Positions 6,847 through 13,059 of a stretch of 13,059 nt of DNA are shown piece by piece. The notes under the pieces were generated by a model. It was given only the letters and a program-made list of their open reading frames with translations, ran no database searches and was not told where the DNA came from. Origin of the DNA: CAVQCT01 sp964520865 (lineage in GTDB: Bacteria > Zixibacteria > MSB-5A5 > GN15 > FEB-12); the NCBI GenBank assembly GCA_964520865.1, contig CAZFOY010000072.1:1-13059 (forward strand). The letters run 5' to 3'. Position 1 is the first letter of the stretch. Each line of letters opens with the position of its first letter. The position numbers and the translations under genes were made by a program.

Positions 6847-8214
6847 ATGAAAACACGCCTTCTAATTATGGTAACGGGGATCTGCTGGTTCGCTACAAAC
6901 GTATCTGCAGGGATTGTCAACAACAGCGGAACGAGTTCTGAAGACTCGATCGCGGTTGTGGTGATGAATGGCGATTCGTTAGGTAACCCGACGTACGCTG
7001 ACAGCTTCTTCGTTCTCACCGTTGGACCGTCGGGCGATTCGGTATTTGCCGAGCGAGTGACTGTCGCCTCGTCCCACATCGACTCGTCGGTGGTCTCGGG
7101 AATTACTCTGTATCGATACGCCGTAGCTGTGGCTGATATCGATGGTTCGGGTCAGCCCGGGATGTACACTCTGGCGATTGTAGCGCAACGTGACAGTCCG
7201 TTCTTCAGATGGACAACGTCGGCCCAGTTCCAAATCGTAACAACTGAACTCGACGACCAACTTGCTCTGATCTCCAGTCTCAAAGACTCACTGGACAGTC
7301 AGTCGACCTGGACCGCCAGGCAGGAAGAAGTCGAAAACCTCGACGGATTCGATCCTTCCGCTGATTCGGTGCTTACAAAGGACCCGGAGAATTATCGTTC
7401 GACACTCAGTGCACAGGAAATAGCGGATACGTTGTTCAATCGTGATTCGGTGGTATTCGATCAAGGCTATTGGCACAAACTTGCCGCAACGGCCGACTCG
7501 GGAGTTGTCGGTGGAAGCTCCGATTCGACTTCTATTGCCCGCTGGGTCTGGAACACGCCGCAATCACATCACACTGATGCCGGGACATTCGGAGGAAATC
7601 TCGACAGTCCAATCTCTGCGGTAGGGGGAGGTTCCGGCGCGTTCGCACAATCTATCCATGCGTACGACTCGGCCACCGGACAGACAATTCCGGGCGTCAA
7701 TCTTGCGGTGCGAAACTTTGAGCAGACGACTCTTCTCGGTGTAGTGCGGACAGGCACCGACGGCTCTACGGTCATCAATCTCGATGGAGGCAGTTACCTC
7801 GTGATCGCAAGCGCAGCGGGCTATTTATTCGGCTCCCGGGATACCCTGGAAGTCGGGTCGGGCCAGCCGGACACTGTTTTCGGCACGCGCTTTGATCCGG
7901 GCTCTCCGCAATCGCCGGAGCTGTGTCGGGTGTACGGACATGTGTACGCGCTGGATGGATCGCCCGAGCAATCCGCCGTCGTTCAGGCATACCTCCCAGC
8001 AGGGGCGGCTCGCTATGGCGACCTTATCGTGGCACCGTTCACGGTCTCTGCGATCACTGACGAAGACGGTTACTTCTTTCTCGATCTGATACCGTCGGAC
8101 TCTCTCTCGCCGGCCGGCTCCCTCTACGAATTCACGATCCGCCTGGGGGACGGAACCATCCTCCGCCAGCGGGTGACCGTTCCGTCCGCTGCCCAGTGGC
8201 AGTTATCCTGGTGA
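6847..8214 (+). CDS. Secreted multi-domain fibre-like protein
   Basis: This 455-residue protein starts at ATG 6847, 6 bp after the previous stop, with GGGGAAAGG upstream. Residues 1-21 are a good Sec signal with a VSA cleavage motif. The mature chain begins with a beta domain (~22-131), then a coiled-coil-like linker (ELDDQLALISSLKDSLDSQ). Residues ~230-253 carry RWVWNTPQSHHTDAGTFGG, close to the VWDEPLADHTTAGTFG motif of phage tail-fibre proteins. Two carboxypeptidase-regulatory-like Ig domains follow, at ~267-337 (TGQTIPGVNLAVRN, GYLFGSRDTLEV) and ~361-450 (YGHVYALDGSPEQSAVVQAYL, TDEDGYFFLDLIP). A fibre or surface-adhesion role fits. Pairing a fibre motif with a Sec signal is unusual. Confidence 0.65.
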   Translation: MKTRLLIMVTGICWFATNVSAGIVNNSGTSSEDSIAVVVMNGDSLGNPTYADSFFVLTVGPSGDSVFAERVTVASSHIDSSVVSGITLYRYAVAVADIDGSGQPGMYTLAIVAQRDSPFFRWTTSAQFQIVTTELDDQLALISSLKDSLDSQSTWTARQEEVENLDGFDPSADSVLTKDPENYRSTLSAQEIADTLFNRDSVVFDQGYWHKLAATADSGVVGGSSDSTSIARWVWNTPQSHHTDAGTFGGNLDSPISAVGGGSGAFAQSIHAYDSATGQTIPGVNLAVRNFEQTTLLGVVRTGTDGSTVINLDGGSYLVIASAAGYLFGSRDTLEVGSGQPDTVFGTRFDPGSPQSPELCRVYGHVYALDGSPEQSAVVQAYLPAGAARYGDLIVAPFTVSAITDEDGYFFLDLIPSDSLSPAGSLYEFTIRLGDGTILRQRVTVPSAAQWQLSW

Positions 8215-8251
8215 CCGTCAGTTACACACCCATATAGCAGGAGGAAAAGAA

Positions 8252-8554
8252 GTGGAAGCATTCTCGCTTGACCCCGGTTCATGGCTCGGTTTGCTCGGTT
8301 CGGTAGGGCTGCTGCTCGTCGGACACGTGGCGAAAAAGTATATCATCCCGTTTTTGTCGGTCGGCAACCGAAAGCAGTACGCGACCTACATCGCGACAAT
8401 CGCCGACGAAGTCACCGATGACCTTCGGTCCAAATATCCGGACAAAGAGTGGCTGCAGCACCTGGACGAAGCTATTGATGCTTTGATCTCAATCTGCGGC
8501 ATCTCCGAAGATATTGCCCGTCGGGCCATCAACGCCTCAGTAGCACGAAAGTAG
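8252..8554 (+). CDS. Holin-like small membrane protein
   Basis: This 100-residue protein starts at GTG 8252, 7 bp after AGGAGG (8239-8244). Residues ~11-35 form one hydrophobic segment (WLGLLGSVGLLLVGHVAKKY, then IIPFL). They are followed by a cytosolic-type helical region (IATIADEVTDDLRSKY, HLDEAIDALISI) and a C-terminal helix, ISEDIARRAINASVA. This layout resembles LLH-family phage holins, which have one N-terminal membrane helix and a conserved C-terminal helix ending in an IEAAV-like motif. It is the last gene before the terminator, a normal place for lysis functions. No endolysin or spanin gene is adjacent within the window, so the lysis role is plausible but unproven. Confidence 0.5.
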   Translation: MEAFSLDPGSWLGLLGSVGLLLVGHVAKKYIIPFLSVGNRKQYATYIATIADEVTDDLRSKYPDKEWLQHLDEAIDALISICGISEDIARRAINASVARK

Positions 8555-8570
8555 GATAGCTGCCGACAGC

Positions 8571-8598
8571 AAAAAAGCCACGCACTGCGTGGCTTTTT
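8571..8598. terminator. Bidirectional intrinsic terminator between convergent genes
   Basis: The stem GCCACGC (8577-8583) pairs with GCGTGGC (8587-8593) across the loop ACT. An A-run lies on the left (8571-8576) and a T-run on the right (8594-8598), so it works as an intrinsic terminator read from either side. It closes the phage-like run (gene end 8554) and the minus-strand dockerin gene (end 8622), and marks the boundary of the phage-type module on this side. Confidence 0.9.
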
Positions 8599-8621
8599 GT
8601 TTGCATCAAGTTAGTCGATTC

Positions 8622-10784
8622 TCAACGACAGGGAGCAGTCGTTGCTCCGAAGAGGAAGTTTATGAAATAGACCACATCGGCGATGTTCACCCGACCATCG
8701 CAGTTGGCGTCGGCTCGCGCCGCTCCGCCAATAGGTGCCGGACCGGTATGAGTCACGAAAGCGATCAGGTAGTTGAGGTCGACGATATTAACCCGTCCGT
8801 CGAAGTTATAATCGCCCTGGACATAATAGCCGGAGCAGTCGAATTTGACCAGAATTGTCGAGACATCTCGAAGAGCGGTGTTGTCGACTCCTTCGGCCCG
8901 GTAGAAATATTGCGCTCCGCTGGCCAGACCCGTTGTGCTGGTATTGATCGCCCAGCCGTCCGAGCCGTTCGTATCGCTGCCAACCGATGTGCGGGAAACC
9001 GCCCATGAAACCGGTACCATCGTGATCATCATATCGACTCGTTTCCACGAACCGCCGAAATACAATTCGCTCAGGCCGCCGTTATTGCGCATCGACACGG
9101 TTTCTTTCATCCCGGTTGCAGGATTGCATACGACTACTCGATACGAGCCGTCGAGCTGCTTCCATCCGCTGAATCCGTCGACAGCCACCCACATACCGGG
9201 TGTATTGCCCAGTGCAAGCAGGGCCGAGCGCTGTTCTTCTTCGACCGCCTGGCGAAGAGCGAAATAGTCGGGATCGCGCATGACCGAGAGTTTGAGTGGA
9301 TTCGATTTGGATGCGTTAAAGCTGTTGAGTCCGGAATAGACCAGCTCGTCGTAGCATCCGTGATTGACACGCACGTCGAACGATGTCGCCATCCTCTCTA
9401 CCAGGGTATCGATTGAAATCGTCACGATCCCTTCGCGCATGAGCAGCGGATAGCCGCGGTCGGCCCAGACTTTGATTGCCAGGGCTGCCGCCACCGGACC
9501 GGAATAGTACTCGCCATATTCACCCGAAGCGACGTGGTTGCCGTCGTTCGGATTGCCGTTGTTATCACCGAACTTGAACTCGCTCAAAGCCGTCATACCG
9601 CAGGAGTAAGCGGAATCAGCCTGCTTACGATACAGGTCGATTCGATTCAGGTTTTCATCGTTGTCGTTGAAGACAACGTCGAACGACGGACAGATATCGC
9701 TTCCGGAGGTCGGAGTCACGATGTTCGGCGTAGGCGGAGTCGGATCGATATACACGGTGACATCGCTGGTTGCCGTTCGTCCCGAAGTATCGTGCGCCGT
9801 GGCACGAATCACGTAAGCCCCTTCGGGCAGTCCGCTGAAATCCCAGATATAGCTATAGCCGTCACCAGCCACAGCGTTGGATATTCCGTCCCTCAACGGA
9901 GAGGTCCCGTTGAAATCCTGACCTATGGTGACGAACGATCCTCCGTTCGAGTATGAAAAGCTGACGTAGTCGATGATACTGGAACCGGAGTATTCTTCCG
10001 CCCAGAGGGAAGCCTGTCCGAACAAATCCTGGTTCTCCGTTGGCGTCAAGACTCTGACGAGAGGGGCAGGCTCAGTTGTACCTCCACCACCGCCGCTGCC
10101 TCCGGTTATCCCGGCCGCGTAAAGTACCAGTTGTCCGGGGAAATTCCAGAACTGGTTGTTGAGCAAGTCAACGAAACCGATTGAATCATTCCATACGTTG
10201 TAGGATTGGCACAGCGCATTGGGGTTGTCATCCGTGATAACCGCCGGCCCGGTCCCGGCATCGAAATAATTGCCGAGATAGAATCCGGCGAAAAAAGGTC
10301 CGTTGACTATGCAGGGCGTGTCGAGCGGAATCCAGATATCGTAAAGTCCGCTGTCCGGGACTTGCAGATCATACTGCGAGGAGATCGCTATAAGAGCGCC
10401 CGGTACCGGACAGGAAGGATTCGTTAGGTCGGCAAGCTCGACGTCAACCGAAATACTTATCGGTGTTGCCGACATGAAATGCATCGGCATATTGATTTCC
10501 GTTACCGTAAAGGGATATGGATTGGTGCACGTCTGTGATGGATCAAGATACCCCTTGTACAATTCATTGCCCACCACCCAGTCATCGATCTTATAGGCGA
10601 TACCGGCATCGTGCCGGACCGTGCACGTATCCGCGGCGCTAATGACTGTATAGTTGGTCAGTTGTTTGAGAGAGCTTGAAGTGACGGCTTCTATACGGGC
10701 CTGTGGTTTGCCCCCGGCACTGATTCGGGCTGCTATGAGCAGGATGACGAACAGGCAGAGCAAACCTCGGTATGATCGAGACAT
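8622..10784 (-). CDS. Secreted dockerin protein with degenerate papain-fold (C39-like) domain
   Basis: This 720-residue protein starts at the ATG on the complement of 10784. AGGAG lies 6 nt upstream, whereas a TTG five codons earlier overlaps that site. Residues 1-23 are a Sec signal ending ISA. Next come a beta domain (~60-225), a GGGGG linker, and an Ig-like domain (~240-347, with PEGAYVIRATAHDTSGRTA). Residues ~393-590 look like a papain-fold peptidase relative, but the expected Cys is Ser (EYYSGPVAAALAIKVW, S428) and the expected His position holds Met (TPGMWVAVDG, M531). It is probably inactive. The C-terminus has two dockerin calcium loops, GDYNFDGRVNIVDL (657-670) and DANCDGRVNIADV (692-704), normally bound by cohesins. 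It is probably a host cell-surface or secreted protein rather than phage. Confidence 0.8.
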   Translation of the reverse strand: MSRSYRGLLCLFVILLIAARISAGGKPQARIEAVTSSSLKQLTNYTVISAADTCTVRHDAGIAYKIDDWVVGNELYKGYLDPSQTCTNPYPFTVTEINMPMHFMSATPISISVDVELADLTNPSCPVPGALIAISSQYDLQVPDSGLYDIWIPLDTPCIVNGPFFAGFYLGNYFDAGTGPAVITDDNPNALCQSYNVWNDSIGFVDLLNNQFWNFPGQLVLYAAGITGGSGGGGGTTEPAPLVRVLTPTENQDLFGQASLWAEEYSGSSIIDYVSFSYSNGGSFVTIGQDFNGTSPLRDGISNAVAGDGYSYIWDFSGLPEGAYVIRATAHDTSGRTATSDVTVYIDPTPPTPNIVTPTSGSDICPSFDVVFNDNDENLNRIDLYRKQADSAYSCGMTALSEFKFGDNNGNPNDGNHVASGEYGEYYSGPVAAALAIKVWADRGYPLLMREGIVTISIDTLVERMATSFDVRVNHGCYDELVYSGLNSFNASKSNPLKLSVMRDPDYFALRQAVEEEQRSALLALGNTPGMWVAVDGFSGWKQLDGSYRVVVCNPATGMKETVSMRNNGGLSELYFGGSWKRVDMMITMVPVSWAVSRTSVGSDTNGSDGWAINTSTTGLASGAQYFYRAEGVDNTALRDVSTILVKFDCSGYYVQGDYNFDGRVNIVDLNYLIAFVTHTGPAPIGGAARADANCDGRVNIADVVYFINFLFGATTAPCR

Positions 10785-10822
10785 GGCAGCTCCTATCAAG
10801 GATGTTTTAAGGCATTCTTATC

Positions 10823-10850
10823 TTGATTATCGAGCGATTTCTGGTATACT
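10823..10850 (+). promoter_or_regulatory. Likely sigma-70-type promoter for lipA
   Basis: TTGATT (10823-10828) and TATACT (10845-10850) are separated by 16 bp, matching -35 and -10 consensus at 4/6 and 5/6. The transcript would start near 10857, about 80 nt before the lipA start. The -10 region contains the palindrome GTATAC, so a weaker divergent promoter for the minus-strand gene could overlap it (TATACC with TTGCCG 16 bp away on the complement). Confidence 0.5.
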
Positions 10851-10885
10851 TGACGGCAGACCGCCGGCAAAAGGAGCGAATCCGC

Positions 10886-10924
10886 ATGAGTGGATGCGCG
10901 AGGCGGTCGTTGTTCAAAAGTTGA
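10886..10924 (+). other. Possible 12-codon upstream ORF in the lipA leader
   Basis: An ATG at 10886, preceded by AAGGAG (10870-10875), opens a 12-codon frame reading MSGCARRSLFKS and ending TGA at 10922-10924, 13 bp before lipA. It could be a leader peptide or a chance frame. The ribosome site is as strong as that of lipA itself. Confidence 0.3.
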
Positions 10925-10937
10925 ACAGGAAGTGACC

Positions 10938-11789
10938 ATGAATCCTCCCGGACGAAAGCCCGATTGGCTGAGAGTCAAGGCTTTCAGCGGCAACAGGTAC
11001 GACGAAGTTAATCAGCTTCTCAGAAAGCATCATCTCAATACTGTCTGCCAGGCCGCGAACTGTCCGAATCGGGGGGAGTGTTTCAACCGGGGAACTGCAA
11101 CGTTTCTTATTCTCGGTCCGGTGTGTACGCGCAACTGCCGATTCTGCGATGTTCCCTCCGGGATTCCCGCTCCGGTAGATCATGATGAACCGTCGCGGGT
11201 CGCTGCCCTCTCGGCCGAGCTGCATCTCAAACATGTCGTAATAACTTCGGTAACAAGGGATGACCTTCCGGACGGAGGAGCAGAACAGTTTGCCATGGTG
11301 GTGCGTGAACTGCGCAAGGCAATCCCTTCGGTTACCGTCGAAGTTCTCACTCCCGATTTCAGAGACAAGCCGGCGGCCGCAGATGTGGTAATCGATGCCG
11401 CTCCCGATATTTTCAATCACAACCTCGAGACGGTTCGAAGACTGTATCCCGAGGTGCGTCCCGGGGCCGATTATTTTCGGTCGCTCGATCTTCTTCGATA
11501 TGTTCGTGAGCACTCGGACATCGTAACCAAGTCGGGTATCATGGTCGGTTTGGGGGAGACGGTCGCAGAACTTGGAGAACTCTTCAGGGATCTTTCCCAT
11601 ACCGGCGTTTCAAACTTAACCATCGGGCAATATCTGTCGCCGTCGAAGGACCATCTGCCTGTCAATAGATACCTGCATCCCGACGAGTTCGATATGTTAA
11701 GAGAGCTGGCTCTGCAAGCCGGAATCAAAAACGTATTCTCTGCGCCGCTTGTTCGTTCCTCGTACAAGGCCGATCTATTCGCTTCCTGA
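10938..11789 (+). CDS. lipA: Lipoyl synthase (radical SAM)
   Basis: This 283-residue enzyme inserts two sulfurs into octanoyl groups on lipoyl-carrier proteins (E2 subunits, GcvH), using SAM and two 4Fe-4S clusters. ATG 10938 with AGGAAG upstream gives the usual N-terminus; a GTG at 10890 would add 16 unneeded residues. The auxiliary cluster cysteines C37, C42 and C48 sit in CQAANCPNRGEC. The radical-SAM cysteines C63, C67 and C70 sit in CTRNCRFC. Other conserved parts are VVITSVTRDDLPDGGA, FNHNLETVRRLYP, KSGIMVGLGE and TIGQYLSPSKDHLPV, and the C-terminal RSSY (273-276) that ligates the auxiliary cluster. Length is normal and nothing is missing. No lipB is seen here. It is transcribed divergently from the dockerin gene. 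Confidence 0.97.
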   Translation: MNPPGRKPDWLRVKAFSGNRYDEVNQLLRKHHLNTVCQAANCPNRGECFNRGTATFLILGPVCTRNCRFCDVPSGIPAPVDHDEPSRVAALSAELHLKHVVITSVTRDDLPDGGAEQFAMVVRELRKAIPSVTVEVLTPDFRDKPAAADVVIDAAPDIFNHNLETVRRLYPEVRPGADYFRSLDLLRYVREHSDIVTKSGIMVGLGETVAELGELFRDLSHTGVSNLTIGQYLSPSKDHLPVNRYLHPDEFDMLRELALQAGIKNVFSAPLVRSSYKADLFAS

Positions 11790-11902
11790 CCGGTATGGTG
11801 TAACTCCGAGACCAATAATTATACAGTTAGCTTCAGGACTCTTCGGAATCAGATCAATTATCCGATACCTATCATGAATTCAACCGCCTCGAAGGGAGAT
11901 TC

Positions 11903-13059
11903 ATGGTGGATAAACGGAACGCGAGCATCGTCGTTGTCGACGACGAAACATACATCTGCAATATCATCGTTGAAGCTCTGGCCTCGGATAAATACGCCGT
12001 CAAGGCGTTCACCGATTCCCGCGAGGCTATGCAGTTTATTCGCGACAACCACGTCGACCTCGTTCTGTCCGACCTGGTTATGAAGGACTGTTCAGGAGTC
12101 GAGGTTCTCGATACGACGCTCGCAACCCACCGTGACGCCATATTCATTCTGATGACCGCCCACCCCACCGTCGAGACGGCGATTTCCGTCTTGCGGAAGG
12201 GTGCGTACGATTTTCTCGTCAAGCCGTTCAAGCTCGATCTTTTGAGAGCAACGATAACTCGCGGCCTCGAACACCAGCGGGTTCTGCGGGATAACGTTCA
12301 GCTACAGGGCCAGGTCGAGTTCCTTCAGGTCGCCAACGCCGGTGCCGCCGAGGGATCGATTGACGAATATCTCGGTCTCGTGATAAAATCGGCCAAGAAG
12401 GAACTCTCGGCGACCGCCGCCGCAGTTCTCGTGCTGGACCCGGAAAGCAAAAGCGTACAGAATCAAGTCGAGAGTTGCGATAACGACAGATACCGGTCGG
12501 AGGTGCTCGATGAAACGTCGGTAACGAACTTCATGTACACCAAGAGCGGCAAGCCGGTTGTTCGGAAGGACCAGACGTATGTCGACGGACAGACGCTGAC
12601 GCAAATCTTCATCTCTCAGCCGATCTTCGTTCGCCGCCGCCTGCACGCCGTTATCAATCTGCTCGTCTTGAGTAGATTCGACGAACTCACCGACGGTCAA
12701 CTGAACGTGCTCTCGATTCTGTCCAATTCAGCCGCTTCGGCCATTGCCAACGAGAGTCTGTACCAGGAATTGCAGCAGTCTTACCTGCACGCTATCCGTG
12801 GACTGGCCAAGGCGATCGAAGCACGTGATCCGTACACGGCCGGACATACCGACCGGGTAAGTAAGCTGGCCGAATTGATCGCCGATGAACTCGGCTGGGA
12901 CAAATCCAGGATCGACACGCTCATAATGGGATGCACGCTACACGATATCGGAAAGATCGGCGTGCCGGATGCGATCCTGAACAAGCCGGGCCGCCTGACC
13001 GACGAAGAACGCAAGAAGATGAACAGCCATCCCAAGCTCGGTTACAAGATCATCCACGG
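11903..13059 (+). CDS. Response regulator with receiver, GAF-like and HD-GYP domains (3' truncated)
   Basis: The 385 visible residues start at ATG 11903 after GGGAG (11893-11897) and run off the window end. The receiver (~7-120) has the acidic pair D13/D14 (VVDDE), phospho-acceptor D57 (LVLSDLVM), T85 (MTAHPT) and K107 (FLVKPF). Residues ~150-285 look like a GAF domain after a short coiled coil. From ~293 an HD-GYP domain begins: AIEARDPYTAGHTDRVSKLA (H315), the HD pair in LHDIGKIGVPD (H347, D348, K351) and MNSHPKLGYKII (H376). The GYP motif lies beyond the window or just at its end. HD-GYP proteins usually hydrolyse cyclic-di-GMP. Phosphorylation and a GAF ligand would control activity. The partner kinase is not visible. 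Confidence 0.92.
   Translation, partial: MVDKRNASIVVVDDETYICNIIVEALASDKYAVKAFTDSREAMQFIRDNHVDLVLSDLVMKDCSGVEVLDTTLATHRDAIFILMTAHPTVETAISVLRKGAYDFLVKPFKLDLLRATITRGLEHQRVLRDNVQLQGQVEFLQVANAGAAEGSIDEYLGLVIKSAKKELSATAAAVLVLDPESKSVQNQVESCDNDRYRSEVLDETSVTNFMYTKSGKPVVRKDQTYVDGQTLTQIFISQPIFVRRRLHAVINLLVLSRFDELTDGQLNVLSILSNSAASAIANESLYQELQQSYLHAIRGLAKAIEARDPYTAGHTDRVSKLAELIADELGWDKSRIDTLIMGCTLHDIGKIGVPDAILNKPGRLTDEERKKMNSHPKLGYKIIH

Noticed and set aside
8555..8621. Prophage attachment site at the module boundary
   Set aside because: No tRNA, integrase or direct repeat is visible. The segment is explained by the terminator.
8589..9956. Plus-strand frames antisense to the dockerin gene
   Set aside because: They are shadow frames of a strongly supported coding region, with no ribosome sites or recognisable domains.
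10654..10935. Plus-strand frame of 93 codons across the dockerin gene start and the lipA leader
   Set aside because: It is antisense to the signal peptide of a well-supported gene, overlaps the promoter region, and has no recognisable protein features.
11790..11902. Promoter or terminator between lipA and the response regulator
   Set aside because: No stem with a T-run and no well-spaced -35/-10 pair is convincing. AT-rich pieces such as AATAATTATAC lack a partner element.
1..13059. CRISPR array, tRNA, rRNA or insertion sequence
   Set aside because: I saw no regularly spaced repeats, no cloverleaf-like segments and no transposase or terminal inverted repeats.

Overview
The window reads as the late-gene (virion) segment of a prophage or prophage-derived element, followed by ordinary chromosomal genes. 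The host looks like a Gram-negative-type environmental bacterium of moderate, mid-50s GC with strong Shine-Dalgarno usage. The secreted two-repeat type I dockerin protein resembles those common in uncultivated FCB-type lineages such as Zixibacteria. That placement is an inference from style, not a demonstrated affiliation.

Bases 1-8554 hold twelve tightly packed plus-strand genes, with gaps from -17 to about 73 bp. They are: the C-terminal end of an unknown protein; a small membrane/coiled-coil protein; a small helical protein; a probable head-decoration protein; an HK97-fold major capsid protein; a beta-propeller protein with a phage-type beta domain at its C-terminus; a connector-like protein; two small unknowns; two large proteins with Sec signal peptides and phage-fibre-like domains; and a holin-like small membrane protein. 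Two structured RNA elements interrupt the run: a pair of imperfect tandem hairpins before the decoration gene, and a 10-bp hairpin just after the capsid gene. The run ends at a strong bidirectional terminator at 8571-8598.

On the minus strand, converging on that terminator, lies a 720-residue secreted protein with a C-terminal dockerin and a central segment that looks like a catalytically dead papain-fold (C39-like) domain. Divergent from it is lipA (lipoyl synthase), with a good sigma-70-type promoter and a possible 12-codon upstream ORF. The window ends inside a receiver-GAF-HD-GYP response regulator, probably a cyclic-di-GMP phosphodiesterase.

The most unusual point is the composition of the phage module. 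No recognisable tail tube, sheath, tape-measure, portal, terminase or endolysin gene lies between the capsid gene and the terminator. Instead there are beta-rich, surface-type proteins, two of which carry Sec signal peptides, and one of those is cysteine-rich. This could be a short-tailed phage whose remaining genes lie upstream, a decayed prophage, or a capsid-based element that also exports host-surface proteins. The window alone cannot decide between these.
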